DNA of 64,000 bases, taken from NCBI RefSeq assembly GCF_001439735.1, contig NZ_JYLN01000007.1:62001-126000 (forward strand), in the 5' to 3' direction. Of the stretch, positions 55,859 to 64,000 are shown in pieces. Source of the DNA: Pseudomonas paralactis (GTDB lineage: Bacteria; Pseudomonadota; Gammaproteobacteria; Pseudomonadales; Pseudomonadaceae). The notes beneath the pieces are model-generated. The model worked only from the letters and a program-made list of their open reading frames with translations, did not search any database and was not told where the DNA came from. Position 1 is the stretch's first letter. Each line of letters begins with the position of its first letter. The translations under genes were made by a program, and so were the position numbers.

Positions 55859-56764
55859 ATGAATTCGTCCAGCGCCCTTGTCGATTGGTTATTAGATAGC
55901 CTTGAACTCAACACCAGTTTGTTTCACGTCGGCCGTTATTGCGGTGACTGGCACGCCAGCACGCACGGCCTGGCGCAAGCGAGTTTCCATTTGATCGTGC
56001 AGGGCGAATGCTGGCTGCATATCGATGGCGATCCCACGCCCCAGCACCTGAATAACGGTGACGCCGTGTTCCTGCTGCGTGACCTGGCCTATCAGCTGTC
56101 CGGTGAAAGTACCGCGGCAGGCGCCCGAGAGTGCCCTCGCCGGCCGATGCTGCCCCTCGACAACAGTGCCGTGGACGGCGTGGGGCTGGTCTGCGGCTTC
56201 TTTCACTTCCAGTCCGGCTTGTCGGCGATGATCGTCGACAGCCTGCCCGCCTGGATCATCCTGCGTGCCGGCGACCCATCGTTGACCGCTGCGCGCAATC
56301 TTTTCGAATTGATTCTGCAAGAGTGCGAGCGCATACCGGCGCCCTCCTCTGCCTTGCTCGAACGCCTTTGCCACTTGTTGTTTTTGTATGTGCTGCGCCA
56401 GCAAGTCATCGACAACACTGAACTCGGCGGGCTGGCTGCGCTGGGTCGGCAACCGGCATTTGCCGGCCTGCTGGAGCAATTGATCGCGCGCCCGGCCGAG
56501 CCCTGGAGCCTGGAAAGCATGGCGGCGTGCACGGGGCTATCCCGTTCGGCGTTTTTCAAACGTTTCAGGGAACTATGCGGCCAGTCGCCGGGGCAGGTAT
56601 TGCTGATGATGCGTATGCGCCATGCCTGTGGGTTGCTCAAGGCCGACCAGACCGTGGCCGAGGTCTCGCTGGCAGCCGGGTATCAGTCGGTGGCTGCATT
56701 TACTCGGGCCTTTCATAAAGTCACCGGGCAGCAACCTGGCGCCTATCGCAGGGCACAAGCCTAA
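55859..56764 (+). CDS. AraC-family regulator with N-terminal cupin domain
   Basis: 301 residues. A cupin-like sensor (about 15-190, with ASFHLIVQGECWLHIDGDP and LNNGDAVFLLRDLAYQLSG) precedes the AraC helix-turn-helix region (WSLESMAACTGLSRSAFFKR, then VAEVSLAAGYQSVAAFTRAF). It is divergent from the AhpD-like/ABC operon across 103 bp and probably controls it. Inducer unknown. Confidence 0.92.
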   Translation: MNSSSALVDWLLDSLELNTSLFHVGRYCGDWHASTHGLAQASFHLIVQGECWLHIDGDPTPQHLNNGDAVFLLRDLAYQLSGESTAAGARECPRRPMLPLDNSAVDGVGLVCGFFHFQSGLSAMIVDSLPAWIILRAGDPSLTAARNLFELILQECERIPAPSSALLERLCHLLFLYVLRQQVIDNTELGGLAALGRQPAFAGLLEQLIARPAEPWSLESMAACTGLSRSAFFKRFRELCGQSPGQVLLMMRMRHACGLLKADQTVAEVSLAAGYQSVAAFTRAFHKVTGQQPGAYRRAQA

Positions 56765-56962
56765 GCAACCGCCGGTTTACGCTACCCCAGGCAAGTGCTG
56801 GCCATGCTGGATATCTGATCGCCCCGGGGAGCATTAAAGGTTGGCGTAAATGCCTTGACGCAAATGAGTCACCGCCCGCAGGAACCCTTTGGGCCGATCC
56901 TCCACGCAAGAGTAGTCATGGCGCACTGTCAGACTTTCTACGATCAACCCGAAGGACACCTG

Positions 56963-57865
56963 ATGCTATTACCCCTCACTCATTCAGCAGTCCCCCATTA
57001 CTCCACGGCTTCCACCGAACCGCAGCGGTCCAAGCCGTCACCCTATGCCCCCCCCTCGGACCTGCAGCGGGGCGTACCGAATATCAGGACGCACCTGCTG
57101 CTTGAAAAAGGTGATGTGACCTTCAGCCGGGAAATTACCTGGAGCACCCGGAACCCCGAAAAACCGCAGATCAGCTCCAGTCGACTTGTGGTAGAAACCA
57201 GTAACGGCGCCGACGAGGTCCACGTGCGCAGTTGGCCGGGCGACAAGCTGCAGTTCATCATCAACGGCAGACCGTATGTGCTTGAGGCCAAAGCACCACA
57301 AGGCCCGGATCAAAGCCTTTTGATCAAAACCAATGGCGGCGATGACAGGGTCATCATTGATGATGACGTCAAGCACCGCCTGGAAGTACAGGGTGGCGCC
57401 GGAAACGACTTCATCCAGGCCGGCGGTGGCATGTCCGGGCTATTTGGCGGCAGCGGCCACGATATCCTGCTCTTGGGCAGCAACTCTGGCTACGCCGAAG
57501 GCAACGACGGAGACGACCTGATCATCGGCGGCAGTGGCAATGCCTTCATGTTCGGTAACGGGGGCAACGACCGACTCGATGCAGGGGTTGGCAATGCACA
57601 TAAACAGAACTTGCTCGATGGTGGCGACGGCGACGACAAACTGTATGCCGGTAGCGGGACCAACCATCTGATAGGCGGCAACGGCAATGATCTGCTGACA
57701 GGGCATGACCGTACGTCTTTCTATACCGGTGAAGGTAACGACCGCATCGCCAATCATCAGCCCACGGACAGCATTCACACGCGGGTCAATGATCAATGGA
57801 CACTCACCCAAGGCTCGGCCTTGAATGAGGCCAGACCGGGCAAAGCCGGCGAGCAGCCAAGTTAA
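56963..57865 (+). CDS. RTX-like calcium-binding protein
   Basis: 300 residues from the ATG at 56963, with AAGGA at ideal spacing; the open frame starts at 56855 but that part is probably leader. From about residue 120 it contains GGxGxD-type nonapeptides (TNGGDDRV, GGAGNDFIQ, GNDGDDLIIG, GGDGDDKLYAG, GGNGNDLLTG) that coil into calcium-binding beta-rolls. The N-terminal 100 residues are of unknown type. No C-terminal type I secretion signal or transporter is seen nearby. A hairpin follows at 57880-57902. Confidence 0.78.
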   Translation: MLLPLTHSAVPHYSTASTEPQRSKPSPYAPPSDLQRGVPNIRTHLLLEKGDVTFSREITWSTRNPEKPQISSSRLVVETSNGADEVHVRSWPGDKLQFIINGRPYVLEAKAPQGPDQSLLIKTNGGDDRVIIDDDVKHRLEVQGGAGNDFIQAGGGMSGLFGGSGHDILLLGSNSGYAEGNDGDDLIIGGSGNAFMFGNGGNDRLDAGVGNAHKQNLLDGGDGDDKLYAGSGTNHLIGGNGNDLLTGHDRTSFYTGEGNDRIANHQPTDSIHTRVNDQWTLTQGSALNEARPGKAGEQPS

Positions 57866-57879
57866 CCAACGGTCGCAAT

Positions 57880-57902
57880 ACTCCCGTGCAAAGCGCGGGA
57901 GT
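57880..57902 (+). terminator. Hairpin after the RTX-like gene
   Basis: A 10-bp stem with one G-T wobble (ACTCCCGTGC/GCGCGGGAGT, AAA loop) 15 bases past the stop. There is no clear T-run, so termination may be weak. Confidence 0.5.
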
Positions 57903-57955
57903 CGGACTATTCTGACAGCTCCTAGTGTAAAAACCCGCCACACAGGAGGTGTGTC

Positions 57956-58414
57956 ATGCACGCGACTGAGCAGTCGATCCGCTTGGAGCAGATCAGTCAG
58001 GAACGCTTCATCCGGGCCCCAATCGACACTGTCTACGATTATGTGACCCAGCCCGACCGCTGGCACGAATGGCACCCCACCTCCCTCAGCGCCGACACCG
58101 GCACCCGCGGTTCACTCCCGGTTGGCTCGCGTTTTACTGAAGACATCAACCTGCTGGGCATTCGCGTATCCATGAGCTACCGCGTGCAAATCGCCCGCCG
58201 CCCCGACGAGTTCAAGACCGTGTTCACCTCCCTGGCGGTGGACGGGTCTATCCATTATTTCTTGCAGGCCCATCAGGGTGGCACTCGGTTCAAGCGTGTA
58301 TTGACGTATGAAACCGAACTGCAACTGGCCACCTTGCACGAACGCATGATCAAACTCTCTGCCACCGCCCTGGACCAGCTCAAGCAGCGGTTGGAAAGCC
58401 CAGGCTTCGTATAA
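57956..58414 (+). CDS. SRPBCC-family (polyketide cyclase/START-like) protein
   Basis: 152 residues with a helix-grip fold that binds a hydrophobic ligand; QERFIRAPIDTVYDYVTQPD then WHEWHPTSLSAD mark the family N-terminus. Ligand unknown. CAGGAGGTG, nearly a perfect ribosome-binding site, precedes the ATG. It stands alone between the RTX-like gene and the DUF411 gene. Confidence 0.85.
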   Translation: MHATEQSIRLEQISQERFIRAPIDTVYDYVTQPDRWHEWHPTSLSADTGTRGSLPVGSRFTEDINLLGIRVSMSYRVQIARRPDEFKTVFTSLAVDGSIHYFLQAHQGGTRFKRVLTYETELQLATLHERMIKLSATALDQLKQRLESPGFV

Positions 58415-58496
58415 TTTAGAAACATTACCACCGCGTCTCGGTGTAAAAAGCAGGGAGAATGCGCGCTTTATTGCTGCGCTTTCAGTGAGACCCCTG

Positions 58497-58943
58497 ATGA
58501 CAAACCCATTACGACTGGCCTTGCTCTGCGCCCTGTTTGCCGCCCCCCTGGCCCAGGCCGCCGAACTGATTCCCATCGATGTGCACCGCGACGCCAACTG
58601 CGGTTGCTGCAAAAAGTGGATCAGCCATCTGGAGAGCAACGGCTTTAAGGTCAACGATCACGTTGAAGCGGATATGAGTGCGGTCAAGCAACGCCTGGGC
58701 GTGGCCCCGCGACTCGGCTCGTGCCATACGGCTGTGATCGACGGCAAATTCGTCGAAGGCCATGTACCTGCCGAGCAAGTGATGGCCTTGCGCAAACGCG
58801 ACGACCTGTTGGGTCTTGCCGCACCGGGCATGCCCCTGGGCTCACCAGGCATGGAAGTTGAGGGTCGCAGCGAGGCCTATCAAGTCATTGGCCTGACGCG
58901 CGACGGCAAGGATGTGGTGGTAGCCGACTACCCGGCACACTGA
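58497..58943 (+). CDS. DUF411 metal-binding periplasmic protein
   Basis: 148 residues from the ATG at 58497 (a GTG at 58485 would add four). The signal peptide ends AQA. The core carries CGCCKKWISHLESNGF, two Cys pairs near the N-terminus, then HTAVIDGKFVEGHVPAEQV, the DUF411 pattern often linked to copper. A copper-handling role is plausible but not shown. The DedA-like gene starts 3 bp after its stop. Confidence 0.88.
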   Translation: MTNPLRLALLCALFAAPLAQAAELIPIDVHRDANCGCCKKWISHLESNGFKVNDHVEADMSAVKQRLGVAPRLGSCHTAVIDGKFVEGHVPAEQVMALRKRDDLLGLAAPGMPLGSPGMEVEGRSEAYQVIGLTRDGKDVVVADYPAH

Positions 58944-58946
58944 CCG

Positions 58947-59390
58947 GTGCTGACGGGTTACCTGGGACTGTTCGTCGCGGCGTTTGGTGCGGCGACGTTA
59001 TTGCCGCTGCAATCGGAGGCCGTGTTGGTGGGCCTGCTGCTCAGCGGGCATTACAACCTATGGTTGCTGCTGGGCATCGCCACGTTGGGTAACGTGCTCG
59101 GCTCAGTGGTCAATTGGCTGCTCGGACGCTCGGTGGAACGTTTCAAGGAGCGGCGTTGGTTTCCAGTGAGCGCCAGGCAACTGGACAAAGCCCGCCGCCA
59201 TTACGGGCATTGGGGGCACTGGACATTGTTGCTCAGTTGGGTACCGATCATTGGTGACCCGTTGACGCTGGTGGCTGGGGTGATGCGTGAGCCGTTGTGG
59301 CGGTTTTTGCTGTTGGTTACCCTGGCCAAAGGCATACGTTATGGCGTGCTCGCAGCGCTGACGTTGCAATGGGTGTTAATCCCCCGTTAA
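58947..59390 (+). CDS. YqaA/DedA-like inner-membrane protein
   Basis: 147 residues from a GTG start. It has three to four hydrophobic segments and the DedA-type motifs LQSEAVLVGLLLSG and WVPIIGDPLTLVAGVMRE. Members of this family influence membrane homeostasis and lipid scrambling. It is immediately downstream of the DUF411 gene and probably co-transcribed. Confidence 0.86.
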   Translation: MLTGYLGLFVAAFGAATLLPLQSEAVLVGLLLSGHYNLWLLLGIATLGNVLGSVVNWLLGRSVERFKERRWFPVSARQLDKARRHYGHWGHWTLLLSWVPIIGDPLTLVAGVMREPLWRFLLLVTLAKGIRYGVLAALTLQWVLIPR

Positions 59391-59435
59391 TCCTCTCCCA
59401 AGAGCATCCGGACATCTTTCTCGGAGCCCCAGCCC

Positions 59436-60437
59436 ATGCCGTTCATCCGTTCCTTATGCATAGCCGGCCTGTTTTCAGTGAGCGCCACCCCCGTGTTAGC
59501 CGCCACTTATGGCCCGGAACTCCAAGGCTTCCAATACCCCTATCCTCTCCAGCATTTCACTTTCCAATCCCAAGGCAAATCCCTGCAAATGGGCTACATG
59601 GACGTCCCCGCAACCGGCACCGCCAACGGTCGCAGCGTGGTGCTGATGCACGGCAAGAACTTCTGCGGGGCCACCTGGGAAGGTTCGATCAAGGCACTCA
59701 GCAGTGCCGGTTACCGCGTCATCGCCCCCGACCAGATCGGCTTCTGCACGTCCAGCAAGCCCGATCACTACCAGTACAGCTTCCAGCAATTGGCGACCAA
59801 CACCCACCAGTTGCTGGAAAAACTCGGCATCCAGAAAGCCACGGTGATCGGCCATTCCACCGGCGGGATGCTTGCCACTCGCTATGCCTTGATGTACCCC
59901 GAGAAAACCGAACAGCTTGGGCTGGTAAACCCTATCGGCCTGGAGGACTGGAAAGCCCTGGGCGTGCCCTACCAGAGCGTCGACCAGTGGTACCAGCGCG
60001 AGCTGAAAATGAGCGCCGAGGGGGTGCGCAAATATGAACGCGACACCTATTACGTCGGGCGCTGGAAGCCGGAATACGAACGCTGGGTGGATATGCTCGT
60101 CGGCCTGAACAAAGGCCCGGGGCATCTGCAGGTCGCATGGAACTCGGCGTTGATTTACGACATGATCTTCACCCAGCCGGTGTACTACGAATTCAAGGAC
60201 CTTAAGGTTCCCACCCTGCTGCTGATCGGCACCAGCGACACGACTGCGATCGGCAAGGATGTGGCGCCGCCCGAGGTCAAGGCCAGGATTGGCAATTACC
60301 AAGTGCTGGGCAAGCAGGTGGCCAAGCTGATTCCCCACGCCACACTGGTGCAATTCCCAGGCTTGGGCCATGCGCCGCAGATGGAAGAACCGGAGCAGTT
60401 TCATAAAGCGCTGTTGCAGGGTATGAATGCCCTTTGA
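59436..60437 (+). CDS. Secreted alpha/beta hydrolase
   Basis: 333 residues with a signal peptide (ending PVLA before ATYGPE). The nucleophile elbow is GHSTGG and the oxyanion region VVLMHGKNFCG; the catalytic His is probably in FPGLGHAPQ near the end and the acid Asp in LIGTSDTTA. A periplasmic lactonase- or epoxide-hydrolase-like enzyme is likely, but the substrate is not identifiable. Confidence 0.9.
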   Translation: MPFIRSLCIAGLFSVSATPVLAATYGPELQGFQYPYPLQHFTFQSQGKSLQMGYMDVPATGTANGRSVVLMHGKNFCGATWEGSIKALSSAGYRVIAPDQIGFCTSSKPDHYQYSFQQLATNTHQLLEKLGIQKATVIGHSTGGMLATRYALMYPEKTEQLGLVNPIGLEDWKALGVPYQSVDQWYQRELKMSAEGVRKYERDTYYVGRWKPEYERWVDMLVGLNKGPGHLQVAWNSALIYDMIFTQPVYYEFKDLKVPTLLLIGTSDTTAIGKDVAPPEVKARIGNYQVLGKQVAKLIPHATLVQFPGLGHAPQMEEPEQFHKALLQGMNAL

Positions 60438-60453
60438 TTTCGAGGCCCACGGC

Positions 60454-61407
60454 ATGTCGATACAGATCGCAGTGATAGATGATTGGCAAAATGTCGCCAG
60501 CGACGTGGTGGATTGGTCGGCGCTGGATGGCCTGGGCCAGGTGCATTTCCTCCACGACTACCCCGCCGATACGGCGACGATGGTTGAGCGTTTGAAGGGC
60601 TTTGAGGTGATTTGCGTCATGCGCGAACGCTCCACCTTCGACAAGGCCCTGCTGCAAGGGCTGTCCAGGCTCAAATTGCTGGTCACCGGCGGTATGCGCA
60701 ATGCTGCCATCGATATTGCCGCTGCCAAGGAACTGGGTATCCAGGTATGCGGCACCGACAGCTATAAGCACGCGGCGCCGGAACTGACCTGGGCATTGAT
60801 TATGGCCTCTACGCGTAATCTGCTGGCCGAAGCCAATTCGCTGCGCGCAGGTGGATGGCAGGTGGGCCTGGGCGGTGACCTGCATGGCAAAACCCTGGGT
60901 GTGCTCGGCCTGGGCAGTATCGGCCAGAAAGTCGCGACGTTTGCCCAGGCATTCGGGATGCGGGTGATCGCCTGGAGCGAAAACCTCACACCGCAGCGGG
61001 CGGCTGAAGCGGGTGTGACATGGGTCAGCAAGCGCGAGTTGTTTGAACAGGCGGACATCCTCACCATCCATCTGGTGCTCAGTGAGCGCAGCCGTGGGCT
61101 GGTGGATGCCCAGGCACTGGCGTGGATGAAGCCCACGGCGCACCTGGTGAACACCGCGCGCGGGCCGATTGTGGATGAGCAGGCGCTGGTGCAGGCATTG
61201 AGCAGTGGCCGCCTGGCCGGGGCGGCGCTGGATGTGTTTGCCCAGGAGCCGCTGCCGGCTGAACATCCGTTTCGCCGCTTGCCCAACGTGCTGGCCACGC
61301 CACACGTGGGGTATGTGAGTGAGCGCAATTACCGGCAGTTCTATGAACAAATGATTGAAGACATTCAGGCCTGGGCCGGCGATGTGCCCATCCGTGTGCT
61401 TGGCTGA
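60454..61407 (+). CDS. D-2-hydroxyacid dehydrogenase (NAD-binding)
   Basis: 317 residues from the ATG at 60454 (GAGG at good spacing); an ATG at 60427 would overlap the preceding gene. The NAD motif GVLGLGSIGQKV is followed by the active-site Arg in NTARGPIVDE, Glu in FAQEPLPAE and His in ATPHVGYVS. It reduces 2-keto acids to D-2-hydroxy acids or the reverse. Substrate unknown; it ends 29 bp before a REPIN. Confidence 0.92.
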   Translation: MSIQIAVIDDWQNVASDVVDWSALDGLGQVHFLHDYPADTATMVERLKGFEVICVMRERSTFDKALLQGLSRLKLLVTGGMRNAAIDIAAAKELGIQVCGTDSYKHAAPELTWALIMASTRNLLAEANSLRAGGWQVGLGGDLHGKTLGVLGLGSIGQKVATFAQAFGMRVIAWSENLTPQRAAEAGVTWVSKRELFEQADILTIHLVLSERSRGLVDAQALAWMKPTAHLVNTARGPIVDEQALVQALSSGRLAGAALDVFAQEPLPAEHPFRRLPNVLATPHVGYVSERNYRQFYEQMIEDIQAWAGDVPIRVLG

Positions 61408-61436
61408 CGCACCAAAAAAGCGCAGCCCTGCCTTCC

Positions 61437-61536
61437 TGTAGGAGCGAGCTTGCTCGCGAAAATCGTCAACGATAACGCGTGTTTCTTGAATAAACGCGGC
61501 GTCTGTCAGTTTTTCGCGAGCAAGCTCGCTCCTACA
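61437..61536. repeat. REPIN, copy 3
   Basis: Exactly 100 bp, nearly identical in outer arms and central segments to the copies at 20246 and 24866. It lies after the D-2-hydroxyacid dehydrogenase gene and upstream of glgA. Confidence 0.93.
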
Positions 61537-61881
61537 GAAAGGCACGCTGCATATCGTTAGATTTTTTTTGTCCTACAAAAAACTGCGCTAAACCCGGCAG
61601 GCGCTGGGATCTGGCCTAGACTCATGACCGATGGGTCCGTTCCAAAACAAAAACCCCGCAAAAAATCTAAACTTTCCAACTCCGCCTCAGGTCAAGTTTT
61701 AGGTAAGGACGTGCACGTGCGTTTCACGCCGAATGCCCGTTCATCCAATCTTTTTCAGCCGACGTTGCAACTGGCATACGCCTTGCCAGCTTGTATAGCG
61801 CTGGTGTGCCTGGCCGCAGGATGCGGCCACTCGGAGCTGATGGCAGCGGGCCATTAGCGAACCAACAAATGGGAGTGCATT
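61537..61881 (+). promoter_or_regulatory. glgA upstream region with possible sigma-S promoter
   Basis: 345 bp with no convincing gene. CCTAGACT (61614-61621) resembles a sigma-S -10 box and would give a leader of about 255 nt. A 77-codon open frame at 61624-61857 lacks a good ribosome-binding site and family features and is treated as leader sequence. Confidence 0.35.
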
Positions 61882-63438
61882 ATGATCAGTGCCGCAGTAG
61901 ATACTCAGGGAGAGCGTTTTAGTCAGCCGGTAGGGGGGCCAACGTCTTTGGTCGACCTGCCCAACACTGTGCGGCCGATCGTGAGTCAGAATCCGAATCG
62001 AAAGAAAGTCTTGTTTGTCACCTCCGAGTTCGCCGACCTGGTGAAAACCGGTGGCCTGGGCGATGTGTCCGCCGCCCTGCCCCGCGCCATGGCGCACTTG
62101 CACGATGTGCGGGTGTTGATCCCCGGTTACCCGCAAGTGATGGAAAGCGACAACCCGATTCATATCGTCGGTGAACTGGGCGGCCACGCCGCGCTGCCGC
62201 CTTGCAAGATCGGGCGTATGGACCTTGCGGACGGCCTGGTCATCTATGTGCTGATCTGCCCTGAACTGTACGAGCGCGAAGGCACGCCCTACGGCGCCAA
62301 CAACGGCCGCGACTGGCCGGATAACCACATTCGCTTCGCCCGCCTTGGCCTGGCCGCCGCCGACATGGCCGCCAACCTGGCACAGATTCACTGGTGCCCT
62401 GACCTGGTGCACGCCCATGACTGGCCCGCTGGCCTGGCCCCGGCCTACATGCACTGGCGTGGGTCACGCACGCCAACACTGTTCACCATCCATAACCTGG
62501 CTTATCAGGGTGTGGTGAGCCTGGCGTCGACGCCTGAGCTGGGTATTCCACCCCATGCCCTGCAACAGGAAGGCATGGAGTTTTACGGCAAGATGTCGTT
62601 CCTCAAGGCGGGCATGGCCTATTCCAGCCACATCACCACCGTGAGCGCCACCTACGCCCAGGAAATCACCACGCCGGAATTCGGCTGTGGCCTGGATGGC
62701 TTTCTTGCCAGCAAGACTCAACAAGGTCTGCTCAGCGGGATTCCCAACGGCATCGACGAAAGCTGGGAAACGTCCACCGACACGCACCTGATCCACAATT
62801 TCAATATTGGCGACTGGGAAGGCAAGGCGATCAACGCCGCCCATGTGCGCGAGCTGTTTGGCCTGCACGAGTCCAACGGGCCGCTGTTCGCGGTGGTGTC
62901 ACGCCTGGTTTATCAGAAGGGTCTGGACCTGACTGAAGCGGTCGCCGGTTTTATCGTCGAGAACGGCGGCCAAATCGCGATCATCGGCCGTGGTGAGCCC
63001 GAAGAAGAACAGGCCATGCGCGAACTGGCGCTGCGCTTCCCGGGCCAGGTGGGTGTGCGCATTGGCTTTAACGAGACCGATGCCCGTCGCATGTTTGCCG
63101 GCAGTGATTTCCTGCTGATGCCTTCTCGCTATGAACCTTGCGGCCTGAGCCAAATGTATGCGCAGCGCTTTGGTTCGTTGCCGGTGGCGCGGAACACCGG
63201 TGGCCTGGCGGACACCATTGAAGATGGCGTCACCGGCTTTCTGTTCAATGAATCCACGGTGCAAAGCTACGAAGAAGCCCTGCGCCGTGCCTTCAAGGTA
63301 TTCGCCTTCCCGGGCCTGCTTAACGCCATGCGCAGTCGTGCCATGACGCAACCGTTCAACTGGTGCCAGGCGGTTGAACCCTACGCCGAACTCTACGAAC
63401 AACTGGTGGCCAAGGCCCTGGGGAAGTCGACCAAATAG
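61882..63438 (+). CDS. glgA: Glycogen synthase GlgA
   Basis: 518 residues, ADP-glucose alpha-1,4-glucan synthase (GT5). The N-terminal KTGGLGD motif that binds ADP-glucose appears as LVKTGGLGDVSAAL near residue 53, and the C-terminal signature PSRYEPCGLSQMYA with NTGGLADTIED is intact. GGGAG precedes the ATG. The extended N-terminus of about 40 residues before KKVLFVTSEF is unusual for E. coli but is seen, as I recall, in Pseudomonas. It is followed after 31 bp by treZ. Confidence 0.96.
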   Translation: MISAAVDTQGERFSQPVGGPTSLVDLPNTVRPIVSQNPNRKKVLFVTSEFADLVKTGGLGDVSAALPRAMAHLHDVRVLIPGYPQVMESDNPIHIVGELGGHAALPPCKIGRMDLADGLVIYVLICPELYEREGTPYGANNGRDWPDNHIRFARLGLAAADMAANLAQIHWCPDLVHAHDWPAGLAPAYMHWRGSRTPTLFTIHNLAYQGVVSLASTPELGIPPHALQQEGMEFYGKMSFLKAGMAYSSHITTVSATYAQEITTPEFGCGLDGFLASKTQQGLLSGIPNGIDESWETSTDTHLIHNFNIGDWEGKAINAAHVRELFGLHESNGPLFAVVSRLVYQKGLDLTEAVAGFIVENGGQIAIIGRGEPEEEQAMRELALRFPGQVGVRIGFNETDARRMFAGSDFLLMPSRYEPCGLSQMYAQRFGSLPVARNTGGLADTIEDGVTGFLFNESTVQSYEEALRRAFKVFAFPGLLNAMRSRAMTQPFNWCQAVEPYAELYEQLVAKALGKSTK

Positions 63439-63469
63439 CCACTTGAACCCACCCGGGAGGTCTTCATAG

Positions 63470-64000
63470 ATGCCGTTACGGACTCTGGACACCTGGCCCC
63501 ACGGCGCAATCATGCTGGACGCGCAACACACGCGTTTTGCCTTGTGGGCGCCAGACGCTTTTTATGTCAGCGTTGAATTGGAACACGGTAAATCCATCAC
63601 CCTGCTGCCCCAGGCCGATGGCTGGTTCGAAGTCGAAGCCGCCTGCCCTGCCGGTACGCTCTACCGCTTTAACATCGATGGGGAAAACGCGGTTCCCGAC
63701 CCCGCGTCCAGGGCCCAGGCCCAGGACGTGCATGGTTGGAGCCGAGTCGTCGACCCCAACGCCTACACCTGGCGCCATACCCAATGGCAAGGCCGCCCCT
63801 GGCACACCGCGGTGATCTACGAGCTGCACGTAGGCGCCATGGGTGGCTACGCCGGAGTCGAGAAACACCTGCCGCGCCTGGCTGAGCTGGGCGTCACCGC
63901 AATCGAGCTGATGCCGCTGGCGCAATTCCCCGGTGAACGCAACTGGGGCTATGACGGCGTGCTGCCTTATGCACCGCACGCCGCCTACGGGACGCCCGAG
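63470..64000 (+). CDS. treZ: Malto-oligosyltrehalose trehalohydrolase TreZ (N-terminal part)
   Basis: The first 177 codons; the rest is outside the right edge. The N-terminal CBM48-like domain (TRFALWAPDAFYVSVELE, then LYRFNIDG) leads into the GH13 barrel with VIYELHVGAMG and NWGYDGVLPYAPHAAYG. TreZ releases trehalose from the trehalosyl end made by TreY from glycogen-like glucan. GGGAGG lies 9 bases before the ATG. Neighbouring glgA suits the route glycogen to trehalose. Confidence 0.92.
   Translation, partial: MPLRTLDTWPHGAIMLDAQHTRFALWAPDAFYVSVELEHGKSITLLPQADGWFEVEAACPAGTLYRFNIDGENAVPDPASRAQAQDVHGWSRVVDPNAYTWRHTQWQGRPWHTAVIYELHVGAMGGYAGVEKHLPRLAELGVTAIELMPLAQFPGERNWGYDGVLPYAPHAAYGTPE

Noticed and set aside
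20246..61536. Repeated palindromes as a CRISPR array
   Set aside because: The three 100-bp units are tens of kilobases apart or in separate gaps, with no spacers or cas genes; they are REPINs.
61624..61857. 77-codon ORF upstream of glgA
   Set aside because: No ribosome-binding site, no recognisable domain, and it begins at the likely transcription start; treated as leader.

Overview
The window is chromosomal DNA of a fluorescent Pseudomonas, most likely of the P. fluorescens group. This rests on high-GC Pseudomonas-type coding, three 100-bp REPIN repeats built on the inverted GTAGGAGCGAGCTTGCTCGCG unit, a pvdQ-type pyoverdine acylase behind a PvdS-type promoter, and typical pst, ibpA, hydroxyproline, glgA and treZ genes. 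Species cannot be fixed from the sequence alone.

Left part (1-20 kb). A two-partner secretion pair on the minus strand (tpsB transporter, then a CdiA/FHA-type exoprotein that runs off the left edge). Next is a phosphate-starvation operon, pstS-pstC-pstA-pstB, followed by a degenerate Fic-like gene and a HAD-type gene that overlap by 4 bp; three tandem 11-bp Pho-box-like units precede pstS. Then come a YcaC-type hydrolase with a divergent LysR regulator, the heat-shock gene ibpA with a sigma-32-like promoter and a ROSE-like leader hairpin, a glycine-zipper protein, an McrBC type IV restriction system whose McrB has an EVE/PUA-like insert, and a trehalose synthase.

Middle (20-46 kb). A trans-4-hydroxyproline catabolic cluster (PAS-AraC regulator, APC permease, epimerase, deaminase, alpha-ketoglutarate semialdehyde dehydrogenase, FAD D-hydroxyproline dehydrogenase). 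A MalT-like LuxR regulator precedes a hydantoinase-type cluster (hyuA, hyuB, an outer-membrane protein, an Asp/Glu/hydantoin racemase and an MFS permease). The most unusual gene follows at 37988-39922: a bacterial pepsin-family (A1) aspartic peptidase fused to an avidin-like domain and apparently a second, divergent avidin-like domain. After it lie a GlxA-type AraC regulator, a 27-residue membrane peptide, a META/DUF4377 lipoprotein, tRNA-Cys, pvdQ, and a divergent half-Fur protein of the PA2384 type.

Right part (46-64 kb). A very large dermonecrotic-type toxin with a C-terminal EreA/ChaN-like domain; an SsuABC-like importer operon with an acyl-CoA-dehydrogenase-like flavoprotein and an AhpD-like protein under a divergent AraC regulator; a short RTX-like calcium-binding protein; several small metabolic genes (SRPBCC, DUF411, YqaA/DedA-like, alpha/beta hydrolase, D-2-hydroxyacid dehydrogenase); and the start of the glycogen/trehalose cluster with glgA and treZ, the latter cut by the right edge.

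All domain and family calls come from reading motifs by eye; no database search was run.
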